DNA of 64,000 nucleotides, taken from NCBI GenBank assembly GCA_008508345.1, contig QNGE01000127.1, positions 57,538-121,537 on the forward strand, given 5' to 3'. Source of the stretch: Paragonimus westermani (taxonomy: Eukaryota > Platyhelminthes > Trematoda > Plagiorchiida > Troglotrematidae). The position numbers and the translations under genes were made by a program. Under the pieces are notes generated by a model. The model was not told the DNA's origin. It made no database searches and saw only the letters and a list, made by a program, of their open reading frames with translations. Shown in pieces: positions 41,048 through 53,207 of the stretch. Positions within the stretch are counted from its first letter, which is position 1, and the number at the start of each line of letters is the position of its first letter.

Positions 41048-41272
41048 GTGATTGCTCGGTCTGCTCCATCGGATTGGCTGACCTCGAATTGACGGTTTGT
41101 CCAGTCTGGTACGGCTCGGCGGACGCTGACCGAGCGTTCGGGCCGGCGGTCTGGCGTGCACACCACAGACAGGCGTATACACGTTTTGTGTGACTTTCAA
41201 ACATGTGTTGGCACAAATGTGCAAACGTGTGATAGGCCTTACTTCGGCCCTGACACTGAGTGCACACGTGAA
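41048..41272 (-). CDS. internal exon of C2H2 zinc-finger gene
   Basis: The exon is 225 nt. Its acceptor is a T/C-rich tract ending CTCCAAG, and its donor is GTGAGT at 41047-41042. It encodes VHVCTQCQGRSKAYHTFAHLC, then QHMFESH: a full C2H2 finger of CxxC, Phe, Leu and two His. The next segment, KRVYACLWC, supplies the CxxC half of the following finger. About 40 residues of polar linker follow before the donor, so the histidine half of that finger must lie in the next exon at 31.5 kb. The one-base overhang fits that exon. Overlapping open frames on the same strand are read-through of the flanking introns. Confidence 0.72.
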
Positions 41273-43449
41273 CTTGGAGCAGGTTGAAGTGGAAGCAGAC
41301 AAAGCGCAAATGCACACGAAGGCATAGCTCAGCAGCGTCTGGTGCAAGGTATGCCGGTGGCTGTGACGAGATTTAGGCGGTAGGGTAAACAACAACGGAG
41401 TTAAGGACTGAGGATGAGTAAACTACACGGCAAACAGTGACAAACAGTATGTACCGGTGGATGGCGCATAGAGCGTAAAAGTGCGGCGTGGATAGTTGCT
41501 GAAAGGTCACGCTAATCGATTTCTGATTGACAAGTAGGAGGAGGAAGATATGGCACAAAATGCTACGTAAAAAAGTCATTCGCTATTGTCTGTAATAATG
41601 CGGTACACGTGGTCATTAGACGACTTATTTGCAAACATCAGCCAGAATGTCAGAAGAGGATAAGTGATAGATAACCATCATTTAAATATGCCAGTCAAAC
41701 CGTATGGATAATGAGGGTCAGTGGCCATGTCAAAACATATGTTCTGGGGCTAACACTTCAGTATTGTAAGCTATTCCCGGCATGATTAAAGCGGTATAAA
41801 AAACGAAATATTCGTCGACAAGCCTTGGGTTACAGAGCCTCATTGAACAGGTTAGCTCGAGAATAGCCCGTGGATGATAGACAGAGAATTAACACGTTTC
41901 TGGTCAGAAATTCGATTTAACATTAGACGGCTGTCGGGCGTCCCAAGCTAATGAGAAAATGGAACCAAACAGTGAATAACCGTCGACGTGTAGTCTGATC
42001 GTGTAATGGTTGGATAACCACAGTAATCACAACATACGTTTGAAACACTGTCCATCTCAAATTTCCTTCCCAAGCAGAGCATGACAAGCCAAAACCTACT
42101 ACAACAGAGTGGACCGTTGAAGGATTATCACTGAACATTTTTTGGCCATAAAACGTACACAGATGCACTCGAGAGGAAGAGGATGAGGCAGAACGCTGTT
42201 TTTCACAGCGTTGGGAGTGAGAAACAAATCTCCCACACGTTCTCGATGTACGGCAGTGCAATTAAAACACAAGACAAAGCAGAAAAGAGTGCGATCATTA
42301 CAACTGGATTCGTCAATCTGGAGTGCACAGCGTCCAAAAGTTCGTAAAATGTAACCGTATGCGACAACCAGTAAAGGTAACTGGGGTGAATGATAGTGTG
42401 AACCAAGAACAATCTAAAGCAATCGAAACAAGAACGCAATCAGTGAACAGCGAATGTCATGTATGTGCCACGTCTGCTAACCTTTGGCACTCTGGCAACG
42501 CTTCAAAGACGTTTTCCCTGCGTAACGTCCCTTATCAATTATCGGGTGGGATATTCTGCATTCTTCAAAACAGCGGATAAAATTCACGTGACCTTCGAAT
42601 GGAAATACCTTCATACACTTCGATTACAAGTTTCAGTAACCAGTAGAAAACATGAAGGAAATTCTAGTGATATTTGTTCCCGGTCAGTGATATCAGGAGA
42701 AGCTGTCATCTGAGTCGCCACCATCCGCTCAGGTGAACCCGTGCATATTAAACGGCCCAATAAGGTTACTACCAAACACCCAAAGCTCTGAAACGATAGG
42801 AAAGACAGTGAGACTTTTCGTTTCTTCCATTGCACACAGTAATGTTCCGACTGGATTACGCTTCCACAATTCACAGCATGACAGTCTGGCGTTGAGTTGA
42901 GAAACAACCTATCGCGTAAGAGACAGTGTCTTACGGTGCATCCGCACAGCCATGGTTACAGATAACAGAAGGACAACGGTCCAAGGATCGGTTTATGGGC
43001 ATGTAACCCAGTGTAGTTACCATGCTTAAGTGGAAAGCCACGGTCATGTTTACAAAATGATGGGCAACAGAAACTGAAATAATCAGTAGTCAGGGCATGT
43101 TGTTTCATCCTATCTATCTAACAGGTAACAGGAAATCAGAAGTCAACGAAACTGCTCCAGATAGATGGAGCACTTATCCGCAAGGCGGGTTTGTGAGACA
43201 GAGGTTTTTGCTACAGCAGTTCACGTAATAACCTGATTCCAATCCAACACCCTACACACCATTTTGAGGTTGTATCTTGGTTTGCTAGCCAAAAATTGCT
43301 CATTCAGACCAAAATCCATGATCACGTTACGACCTTGAAATGTCCCACCACTACTCAAAGAATACCGTAAGGCGCTATTGGAGGCTTTAACTCAATTGTC
43401 CCAACCAGTAGAAGTATTACTGATGAGTAGTCGGGGATTTCGTCAATTT

Positions 43450-43565
43450 TAAATTGAACATCACTCACCCTTGATCACAGCCTTCACATGTAACCAGAAT
43501 TTTGATGAGCTATTTGAAAGAGGCTGACTGAAAAGTCTACCTGAACGCGGAAGCCGTGACCAAAA
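43450..43565 (-). repeat. SINE-like repeat fragment
   Basis: Only the family's start is recognisable: ATTGAACATCACTCACCCTTGATCACAGCCTTCACAT, then a TTTGAAAGAGGCT block. It ends before the promoter-box region. Confidence 0.5.
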
Positions 43566-43912
43566 GCGTGATATCTAACTTAAAAAAGTTAAAATATATC
43601 TAATAAATAAGGTAAGTGCAGCAAAGCTGCAAAATTTGAGGAGCTAAGGGCATATGAGAGAACCCTAGAAAAATGAGCAGACCAGTCAGAACAGTTTTGT
43701 TTTGCAGATGCTGACCTCCGAGAGTTGAAAAAGTAAAACGTGGTGAATCATCTGACCAACGATGGCATCGGCGGATAGGTGAACAGGAGGTTGTCGCTCG
43801 TGGAGATCGATCAAGCTAGCCACCCAAGTCCTCAAAAATGCACAGATTTAGAAGGATAAATCATGCACAAGGAACGCAAACCATAAATTTGTTGGACTCT
43901 TAGCCAACTCAC

Positions 43913-43943
43913 CTTTATAAGGTACGAGGTGGTCAATGGATAA
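43913..43943 (-). CDS. candidate 31-nt microexon of the zinc-finger gene
   Basis: On the minus strand a tract GCTTTCATTTTCTCTTCCCAAG ends just before 43943, and AAAG is followed by GTGAGT at 43912-43907. The 31 nt between encode LSIDHLVPYK plus one base. Length fits exactly: the upstream exon (44915) ends in phase 0 and the downstream exon (41272) needs one base. If used, it continues the open finger CPQCGFT with LSIDHLVPYK into VHVCTQC. The spacing of histidines in that joined finger is not canonical, so another exon in 41.3-44.9 kb remains possible. Confidence 0.38.
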
Positions 43944-44914
43944 CTTGGGAAGAGAAAATGAAAGCTGTCACAAGTAGGTTGTGAAAGACAGGTCGTTTTT
44001 GCAATTCAAATGAGGACTATTGTGGCCCATCTAAATTTCGGCTGAAAAGATTAAGAACCTGATTCGCTGAGATGGTCGTTGCTATTCAACTGGGTTGTCT
44101 GTGGGATCATCGTCCTAATTTACCACCTTGGGGAGTACTAGTGGGATCCATGGTTCGAGCTGCCATTAGTCCTGTCAGTGGTCCATAGATGAGCACATTT
44201 AAAAAAATGCGAATGCATGAAGAAACCAAACCAGTAAAGGAGATTCATAAAAAAGGACATACAACAACCCTATGTATGGCGTTACAACATTGTCGATCAT
44301 GAACGCGTCATCGACTGGCCGCTCTGGAGTTTCTTTTACCCACGATGAGTCAGACGCTCCGCCGAAGTAGATTATGCCTTTCACTATATCCATCGTGAAC
44401 AGGACGATTGTTAAAACACGTACCAACGGACCGTCGCGTTGTTCATGCAACTGACCCTTTTAACGATAAGGAGGAGACAACGATAGGAGGAGACAACACT
44501 GGTCGAAGACCAAAGATCGTCATGCATCTTCCATACAGATTGACCAGGTCTCCAATTAGTAGAGTAAATCAAAACATACACAGGCATTGCAAACTCATTC
44601 TATAATCGACAACCCAGCGGGTCTACGAGGATAGCAAGTGAACAAGGCAAGCTGTGTAGTGTACGCTCCTGGTTAAACTGTGATCAAGCAACAGTGAATG
44701 CGGTTTTCTAGAGGCGATGTGGTTGAATTCCATTTAAACGCTTTCAACGAACTCCCATACAGCTGATCGGTAGCACATTATCATGAAATGTCACGACCAT
44801 CAGAAAGAGTAGCGCTGAATGTTCGAACCCACATGTTACTAAACTTTTGAAGACGACGTAGCAAAAAAGGAGCTGAGGTAGACGAAGAGCTAGAGTTCAT
44901 AAACAGACACTTAC

Positions 44915-45432
44915 CGTGAACCCACATTGCGGGCACATGATGAAGTAACCCAAATGAAGCAGCAAGTGCGCTTTTACGGCACACAAGTTCGGCTGTCGAA
45001 TACAAATCGACTGGCCGCATAAGGCACACTTTGTGGGTACAACAGGTCGATTGCCGGTCAAATGTTCGGATAAATGGCGAGGATCGTTTGTACGGAAGCG
45101 ACAAAGCAGACAACGTAGAAGGCCAGTACTTTCACTCGTACAGACACGGTCCGCGGAAGGTAGTTCCATGGTTGGTGGGTCATTGTTAGCACTGGTGCTG
45201 GTCGTCAGTGATAGTACCTGGGAGCATTCATCTGTTGACGGAGCACCAGGTGTGATTTGGGAAACTGGAGTCAGCGACTTGTTAGTGACGGTTTGCTCGT
45301 GACGTTGTGGTTCACAATCAGTAGGGAACAATGCAGACAAACGGCCACCACGTAATGATTGCAATAAGTTTGCAGCTTCATACAGAGCACGGATCTGAGG
45401 TGCCGGTGGTGGCCCAAAGTTTGATCTTGGAG
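44915..45432 (-). CDS. internal exon of C2H2 zinc-finger gene (two fingers and start of a third)
   Basis: A clear acceptor (long T/C tract ending CAAAG) and a strong GTAAGT donor at 44914-44909 bound this 518-nt exon. It starts with a Pro-rich segment (SNFGPPPAPQIR), runs through a Ser/Thr-rich linker, then gives three finger pieces: LLRCLLCRFRTNDPRHLSEHL; PTKCALCGQSICIRQPNLCAVKAH, with LLLH after it; and GYFIMCPQCGFT, whose histidines must come from a later exon. The motif order 'PTKC..C, LPNxCSxKAH, GYxxxCPxCG' is what I recall from the ZNF532/ZNF592/ZNF687 fingers, and is the main reason for that tentative family call. Phase is 1 in, which matches the exon at 49.3 kb, and 0 out. Confidence 0.78.
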
Positions 45433-46879
45433 CTTTGAATAGAACAGAAGGAAAAAAGTCCATAAGTGGGCTCAAATGCAGAAGAACAGGTACAATTCAT
45501 TGTAAAAATTGATGGCTTTCTCTACCGCACTGTGATTAATCAGTCGTCACTATAACATGGAATTGTGCAAAAAAAGCTGATTAAATAAGAATATTTACAT
45601 CCAAAAAGCATAAATGAAAGTATTCCATCGCACTTCAATGATGTATACACAAGTTTCGAGCGTCAAGAAGAAGAATAGTCCATGAGCTTGAGTATGTGAC
45701 TCTGGCTAGACCGTTGCTGATGGGGGTGATACAAATATTTTTCTGGAGTATAAACAGTCGGGGAACGTCAGAAACTGCCGTTCCTTCGACAGTGACACTA
45801 TTCATTTACTATCTGTTCTACATCGTCCCCCCATTTTTTCCATCTTTCTTACTCGTTGACGATACTTGCCTTCTAAAGTCAAGATAATTGGTATACGCTA
45901 GTGTTTTTAATGTTGGCATTTTGTGATAAGTAGATCAACAGGCTGCTCTGGTGAGTACCCTCACAAGTTTGCAGTTTAATGAGTACAGCGCCTATCGAAC
46001 ACAAATACACGATACTGCTGGTGCGAACCAGAAAAGCATCATCATAGCACACAAAAGACAATAGCTCAGATGCTGATGAGAGTGCATTTCATGAAGACGT
46101 CATCGATCTTTCTGAGTAGACGAAACATTCGAACATATTCGTACAAGGAGGCAGTGTGTATGTCCGGCTAAGTGGTACATTCGGTGAACGGGCACGACAT
46201 ATGACGATGGGATGTTGCTGTGAATATGCGCAAACCACGATCATCTATTTTCAGCCCAGAAGGACCACCGTACAGAAACCATCCAGGGCATTTAAGCCAT
46301 GGACAGGTAAACCATATATGTACTCGGTAACAGGTGGTGGCACTGTCTTGCTAAAGGCGGCCGAACACTTCGGAGCAACCACTAAAATTCGGACCAGGCA
46401 ATTACAGAGGCTGGATCGGTAATTTGTCGTTGGTGCTTATCAACAGTTTGTCTCGTTTTCGAAATGAGATCTGAAGTCTAGATGGCAGCCCAAAGGGAGT
46501 CCAAGTTACTCACTGAACTCTTATTTGATCGATTTGCCGAACCAAGAAAAAGCTAATTTTGAGTAACACGTGAGAACCTGTGTTTATGATGGGTGCAATG
46601 AACACATTTTTGCTAGGCTACGGGTCATCGAGCTACGACACAGTTATCGGCAACCAGTGACCGTGATATTATTTTTGTTACTTAAAAACTGTTTTCCACG
46701 TTGTGATTGTCTCCTTAGCATTTAAGTGTAACACTGTGACCAGAAGAATTCACGGGCAACTGTCTCGTTATTTCATCAACTTCAGTTGTGTCGGTTGGGG
46801 ATGTTGAATTTTCTTCCTGAACAGCTATGTGGCGGATAATGTGTTAGAAGGCGTGCTTGAGAATTCCAAAAAAACGTGA

Positions 46880-47300
46880 AGGAGATCTTCTTTCTACCCT
46901 GCACTGAATTGATTGACATTTAGCATGCGGACAACATTACTTCGTTTAGCCCCTCTGCCGAAGACCCTGATGAACATGCTGGATAACAACATCGATCTAT
47001 ATGAAACGTTCTTTGCATCCTCAATGGGCGAAGAGTTGCTTAAGCAGTGGGACATTCATATCTCCATATTTTCTACTGTAAACAACCCATTTGAGAATAC
47101 AGATCTCACTACATCACGATAACGTTGGTGAGATAACGATAATAGCGAAGGCAAGCGCTGCCTTTCCCAACTTGCGTCATCTGGCAGCGTCGAGAAAAAG
47201 TTCTGTTGTCATTGAAGAGTTGAGGAGGTCTACCTTGTTCTGTGCTGCTGAAAGGGAGCCAGCTTGAAATAACGTCAGGTGATATGAGCACGAGAGCAGC
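46880..47300 (+). mobile_element. RTE/CR1-type LINE, RT fragment
   Basis: A degenerate plus-strand piece. HADNITSFSPSAEDPDEH (from about 46924) matches the YADDI..FSxSAExxxxM region, again with the final catalytic residue changed. A segment reading like LVRxRIAKASAAFPNLRHL comes near 47130-47180. Only a few hundred bases are recognisable and stops are frequent. Confidence 0.62.
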
Positions 47301-47834
47301 GCGATCGTTCGCCGGAGTGTAGCTCCAAAATCTTCAGATAAGCAACCAATTGGTCAGTTAATTAGATTGCACGATTAGGTCACGTGCGTTGTATGCCTGC
47401 TGACTGTCTGCCTCGTCGGACGTTAGTCACTGAGACAATCAACAGTTGAGTAGAACCACGAAGTGGTCACGAAATATAATTTCTACATCTTCCGTTGAAT
47501 AAGGCCGGAAGGTGCCGCCCTTCCAGTTTGGGACCTCGTAACAGCACTGGTAGTGAGTTAGAAACAATTCCTGACACGGCGATGTGCCGCTCCCACTTAA
47601 TCTCCCTGTTTCCGGGGCCTTTTGTTTGCCCTTCTTTACAGCATGTTCCACGTCATTTTTGAGGTGAATGGGGGTCCCAGCCACCACACGATCCGACCAG
47701 GTTGATGGCTATTTATACCAGTGAATTAATAACGTCGATTCCCAAAGGTGATGGTGTTACGAACGAACGTGGTGAGAAACCAGAGGTGAAAATGCAACTT
47801 CAGAAGCTATTTACAGAAATCGACTATAAGACGC

Positions 47835-48040
47835 GGAACTGCAAGCCAGGCAATAAAAACCGGATTCAAATCAAAGGGTATGACCAACGAGCACACTTCC
47901 TAACCGAGTCGGATGACTGAACAGGCACAAGGTACAGGTGAAACCACAGTCAGATCAGCTGCGTTACACCCCTTGCCCCACCCTGCCCAGTTCGACCAGT
48001 ATTCACATGTCCCAACATGCTGTCCCAACATGTTGTAATC
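47835..48040 (-). repeat. unclassified repeat, inverted partner of 48585-48810
   Basis: Its reverse complement aligns with 48585-48810 through CAGGGTGGGGC, CTGTGGTTTCACC, TTGTGC.TGTTC and CGACTCGGTTAGGA. The two copies are diverged and stand tail to tail about 540 bases apart. No coding homology recognised. Confidence 0.62.
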
Positions 48041-48584
48041 ACCTAACCAAAACCTGTATGATGCAGATGACTTCTGTCGACCCAAACCAAATGGTCTTCG
48101 CATGCTGGATGTAACGTTTTTCAGGATAAAGCAGGTCTCCGGAGGCACAAAGTGCCTCAACCTCAATTTTGAACGAGCTGTCTACGCCGAACACGAAAGT
48201 GCAACAAGTTGCCTTCATCATGGTTAACAAGAAATGAAACAAGTCTCAGTAATGAGGCAACGAAACTGAGAGGTGACAAGAAACGCTTTTGTTTTCACAG
48301 CATGGCGATAATGCGTCAAATCAGAGCCCATAAATGACGCAATAAACCTATATTTAAAAAAATGGTGTAGCCCAGTTTAGGCGAGAAAATGGTCTTTCAA
48401 TGACCTATAGATCTGTTTCGTCCATGAATGCAGCTTTTTACTACCTATCGGTTGGTGGGAAAATTATCGTGATGGTACAATCCGTTAGGGAAATAACGTA
48501 TTTTTACTTTGCCGATTTGCATTCACCGGTGCATGCTGGCTCCGAGCCCAGCGCTGAAACGGCTACAGAGACGTGCGTGGGCAG

Positions 48585-48810
48585 CCGATCGTGGATCGGT
48601 GTGGCCACAACAGGGTGGGGCCAAACAACTTCACTGTAAATGCGCGTACAGCCCCCCCTCCGACTCGGCCAACTAGTCCGGCTGTGGTTTCACCAGCGTG
48701 TTGTGCATGTTCGCTCATTCGACTCGGTTAGGAGGCGTGTGCGCTGGTTAAAGCCTTCGATTTGGAATTCGGACTTTGTTACCTCGGTCACAGTTCCGGG
48801 ACGTACGGTA
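48585..48810 (+). repeat. unclassified repeat, inverted partner of 47835-48040
   Basis: Shares ordered blocks with the reverse complement of 47835-48040, ending in CAGTTCCGGGACG versus CAGTTCCGCGTC. Older than the palindrome at 21 kb, judging by divergence. Confidence 0.62.
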
Positions 48811-49293
48811 CTGGTCGAACAACACAACAGACGAATAGGATAATACTCGGTGCTAGATAAAGGGACTGTGTGTACCGGGAAGTTGAACAAACTGCTGATA
48901 GTATACGGATCTCACAAATATCACCCGGGATTTGGCTAATCTGTTAACGATCTGACTGGACAACGAGTGAAGGCTTGCAAGACAGTCTAGAGATATAAGC
49001 CTCTGAACCACAGCGCATTCATTGCCCATGCAATTTACAAGTTCATACGTCCATTAGACTATTCATGCTTAAACAGGAGCAATCGAGGTGGTCGGATTCC
49101 CATCACGCGACCTTAAGATTGGTAGGCGGATGTCATAAACCTAAAACCGGTGGTGAGCGAAGATAGGAGTTCCTAGGAATGTTGAAACAGCACTTTTATG
49201 AAACGTCAAAAATGAAACGCCCATCGTCGAGGGATAGGAACGATTTCAAACGTCACCGTGACGACAGTGAACAAGATCCACAAAAATTCTCAC

Positions 49294-49743
49294 ACGTGAC
49301 TCCAATCAACTTCGGGTCGCCTGTATCGCTGTTAACATCGTCCAGCGCTGCACTCGTCGACAAACAACCACCGTCGTGTTCTGCGCCAACAGAAGCCCTG
49401 TCTTCTTCGACTTCCTCAATGACTATTGGGTTGACAGGGAAACCTGGACACACGGGTTCGGCCAAGGTTACGTAGCTCTGGCACCAATTCGTGAAGAACA
49501 AATGAGACTGCCACACTTCTGATTGAGCCAGATGTAAAATCGTCTGGGTCAGTGGTGAGTCGGGCGCTGGCAACTGAGGTGTGACGCCTGTTTCGGAGCT
49601 CGCATAAAGTCGCTGAAGTGGTGAGGGATTTAGTCGAGCCCTGTGTTCCAGTTCAAACGCGAAAGACGATTGACAAAATTCGCTCAGCATGAGAGAACGA
49701 CCCAGGTCAACGGGACGAATTTTAGCGTTGAGGAAATCCAGTT
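49294..49743 (-). CDS. internal exon of C2H2 zinc-finger gene (linker region)
   Basis: The minus-strand frame is open over 178 codons and encodes an acidic, Ser/Pro-rich stretch without fingers (LDFLNAKIRPVDLGRS near the start, IVIEEVEEDRA further on). Upstream is a strong intron end: a run of T/C, a TACTAAC branch-like site near 49800, then AG. Two acceptors are possible. The one before 49743 accepts the one-base overhang of the exon at 62 kb; the one before 49763 does not. A GTGAGA donor at 49293-49288 leaves a one-base overhang that matches the next exon at 45432. The exon is 450 nt, phase 1 in and phase 1 out. With no recognised domain the call rests on openness, splice signals, phase and position between finger exons. 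Confidence 0.55.
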
Positions 49744-50919
49744 CTTGGAGTGGAATGATATCACTGAATTGTGATATGGAGAACATGTCAAAAGAAACGG
49801 CGTTAGTAAAAAAGAAAAAGTGTGCCCGTTCAAATTCAGACTAGCAATATCCAGCTGATACAAGTATTAGCAGAACAACAACGGTTAAGAGGTAAAATCC
49901 ATTCTTAAACAGCATTAATGTGTGAGCTAAATGTATAGTAGGTGAAATTGGAGCGAACCGGCTCCGAACTGGCTAGCATGTATACATTAAAGCGTCTTTT
50001 CATTCCCCACGGTTGTGTGATAATTGAGCATCAGTATCAACCGGAGCCGATGATTGTAGTGACGCTGTGATTTACTAGGTACATTCACTTAAACTTATGC
50101 CTAAAGCCGGCGAAAGCCTTGCATTCAATGACCATCAAAATATTTATTCTACAAAACCTCTCGGTTACCAAGCCCATTCACGTCTGTCTAACGCAGCATT
50201 TTTAGAAAGCACCGATTTCTTGTCGTCAACTAGCTTGGAGGAGTGTACAGCACTGGGACTTATAAGATAGACTGAGCGGGCGCAGTCCAAACTCTGGCCC
50301 ATCACAGCTGATCAGTCCCGAGGCTTTGAATGTTAAGCGTCGGAGTTAATTGCGATTTACTGAGGCTCACATGTACGTTGACTTGTTGAGCACTGAACAA
50401 AAAACCTTATTTGAGGAGAAATTAAAGACTGATCAAACACGATGAGCTCACCGTTACCACTCTGACAATACCGAAAATCAATTAGGACACCTAATTGGCC
50501 TCTAATTCCAACCTATTGGAAGTGATCATATGACAAACTGCTGTGTTTCACTGGTTTGACAACCAGGAAAATAATTTGATAAATTGGCCCGATAGTGAAC
50601 GCCGGAAAGCCATAATACATCCTACCTAAGAAAGCAGTTATCAGGGTGAGTAAAAAAACAGGTAGTGAAGATTGTGAAATGCGCGTTTGTTAATATTTAG
50701 GCGGTCATTATCCTAAGTTGCGAGATTGGTTGACTGCGGACAAGGGGAAGTTGTGTGCACACGAAATTCGTCCAAGTGTGAAGGTAAGAGTTACACAAAC
50801 GGACACAAACAGCTTCCATAACAGTGAGCATTACGGCTCGCACCACGTTCGATCGATTGACCGGCAATCAATAAGCGTCTTTCTTATTGACAAAAAGGTC
50901 ATATAAATTACACATCCTT

Positions 50920-51110
50920 CATAGTTGTCGTAGTCCCACGGACATTTCAGTCAGTTGACTTTGAAAAGAAGTGTCATACTTGAGTTTAGATTTGCTGGAG
51001 TTCGTCAACAGAAACTAGAACTTTGGCCACGGTTTCATGGGACAACCGTGTTAACCACTACGCCAGCCAAATTCGCTTGTTAGCAATGTTCGGATTGTCA
51101 GACTGCCTGA
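50920..51110 (-). repeat. tRNA-derived SINE-like repeat copy
   Basis: Read on the minus strand it has a perfect A-box match, TGGCGTAGTGG (51065-51055), followed by TTAACACGGTTGTCCCATGA as in a tRNA-like head. The B box is decayed. Downstream it shares TGAAAAGAAG and a diverged form of the GTTTCGCTC region with the 15-kb copy. Confidence 0.62.
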
Positions 51111-51449
51111 AGAGGACATACATATACTAAACACGTAAAAAACCACAAGGAGTGGTAAACGTGCTCTAATATGAGGAAAGAGAGGTGATGTGTAAAGTGA
51201 GGAAGGAAAAAATGTACACGGATAAAGAATAGAAAGTTACGAGCTCCACTGACTTCTTTTGTTTGCTGTAACAAACAGTGTCCTCAACCAACTATGTTCT
51301 CTGTCTTTTGAACCCCAGCCAGGAACCCAGGAGCACCTTGCTGAAGCAAGCTTCACAGTGAATGCCTAGATGCCCAGAATTTAAGTCACGGGTTGACCAT
51401 TAGATTGTCGCAAATGGGACATGACGTAGTAGGCAGCAAGTTGGTATTC

Positions 51450-52690
51450 GCAGGATGGGACCAAGCTAACGAAGCCCGTGAAACGAGATCAATATGTTCA
51501 AAAGTTGAAACAGTTGATCCGCTCCGAAGACACGTTGGCGAACTTCAACATAACTAGCACGGTGCTCCCATCCAATGCCGCTAATTCTTCGGAGACACCG
51601 TTGGTCCAAAACGGACATTTTATGAACACTCTCCACCCGAATGGACCAGGTTTCGGAGCCGTACAATAGCACTGCCTTTACAGTGGCATTGTACACTCGG
51701 CCTTTCATGAGAAGACTGAGATCACGTCGACGCCACAAATGGCGTAGGTCGGCAAACGCCACCCGGGCCGTTGCTGTGCGATTTGTGACCTCATCAGATA
51801 TACCACCAGCGCCGGTACAGCACCCAAGATATCTAAACTTCTCGACTACCTTCAACTGAGCAGGGTGAGTACAGAGTCCTGCCAATCTTGTAACAGAACC
51901 TTTCACTTAACAGGTCCAAGGTCCATACCAAACTGTCCAACTGAACCCTATAATCTGTCCACGATATCCTGGGCTCCCTGTTAGCCCACGCAGATGTCAT
52001 CTGCGTACTCTAGGTCTCGAAGTCGAGTACCTCGGCGTAATTCTACACCATATTCGCGATCCAGAAAGGCACACCCTAGAATATCGTCTACTGCAAAGTT
52101 GAATAAGGAGGGGGCTGAACAACCTTGTCGCACCCACACTTGAGATACTAAACACCGGGCGATATGTTGTCACAAGCCTTAATCCTGCCTGAAGTCTAAT
52201 AGCCAACTGTTTTCTTCCTAGATAGACAATCCCAGAGTGCAGCTCTGTCAACCGAATCAAAGGCCTCTCTGATGTCTAACTGTTGACCTTTTGTGTGAAT
52301 GGCAGAGTTCAAGCACGTAACGAAGTGTGAGGATGTGAGCAATGCAGCCACGGCCAAGGTGAAACCCAGCTTGCTCCTCGCGGTTGTGTTCTTCGTGCGT
52401 TTCACTTGGTCCACGAAGTACAATGACTGCGAGCAATTTTGACGTAACATGAACCAAGCTAATTCCTCTGTGATTTTCACATGAAGTGTGTGAGCCCTTC
52501 GTGAAAATGGGGACGATATTAGCCAAACCCCAGTCAGTTGAGACAATTCCACTGATCCAGAGTTCTTGGAGCAAAGCTGTCAATACTAATTAAGGCTGGG
52601 TCTTTGTCTATAAGAGGAACTTCGTCTGGACCGGGTGCCTTGTGACGTTTCAGAAACTTAACATGGAGACGAGGCGTATTAACTGTCTAC
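51450..52690 (-). mobile_element. RTE/CR1-type LINE, reverse-transcriptase relic
   Basis: A minus-strand LINE RT in several frames. The order is LKRHKAPGPDEVP (about 52650), VPIFTKGS with CENHRGISLV (about 52500), REEQAGFHLGRGCI (about 52370), AFDSVDRAALWDCL (about 52240), YADD (codons at 51996-52007, catalytic), then VEKFRYLGC (about 51850), LRHLWRRRDL, VLLYGSETW and DQRCLRRISGIGWEHR down to about 51540. The catalytic YADD is retained. At least three frame changes and several stops make it a pseudogene. It lies in the intron between the exons at 62 and 49.7 kb. Endonuclease and UTRs were not seen. Confidence 0.85.
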
Positions 52691-53207
52691 ATAGATTCAA
52701 TCGATGACCCCGAGATAAAGATTCATCCGCAATTTGAAATCACAAGAATGTTTTGATTACCAGTGAACACTACAAGATTTTTGTTATATATATTCGCAAT
52801 CAGATGTGCCTGGGTGCTTACACATGATCATTCAATTGTGCTCGAAGTGAAGTAGGTCAACAGCACAGTGGTGAACACGGCTGCATCAGGAAAGCATGCC
52901 CAGAATTCTAGTCCAAGTCGTGGCAAAGATATGCACTACTGACGAGCCCCAACAAGAAGGAAGCTCGAATACGATGCTTTTTCGGAAGGGGATGAGTGGA
53001 AGGTCTATGGGGATACGACAGAGACAATCAAATGTTAGGAATACCCAATTCATAAAAAAACAAAATCCACTACTTATTAGAACAGAATCACTTTTCGAGT
53101 TTTTATAGGTTGTAAACATTTGAAGCTACGAATGATTCACAAACTGTGTGCTCTTCGAAGACATTCGGTGTGTTGTGGACGTCCAATTGACTGATGTGAG
53201 AACTCTC

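Larger units (their letters stand above)
45433..49293 (-). other. 3.9-kb intron of the zinc-finger gene
   Basis: Phase 1 on both sides fits. It holds the LINE fragment at 46.9-47.3 kb and the inverted repeat pair at 47.8-48.8 kb; the rest is unassigned. Confidence 0.5.

Noticed and set aside
44199..44450. Minus-strand frame of 83 codons between zinc-finger exons
   Set aside because: Lacks Cys/His fingers and suitable splice sites; does not solve the phase gap between 44915 and 41272.
45033..45302. Plus-strand open frame of 89 codons
   Set aside because: Antisense shadow of the zinc-finger exon at 44915-45432.
49179..49475. Plus-strand open frame of 98 codons
   Set aside because: It is antisense to the linker exon at 49294-49743; composition reflects the exon on the other strand.
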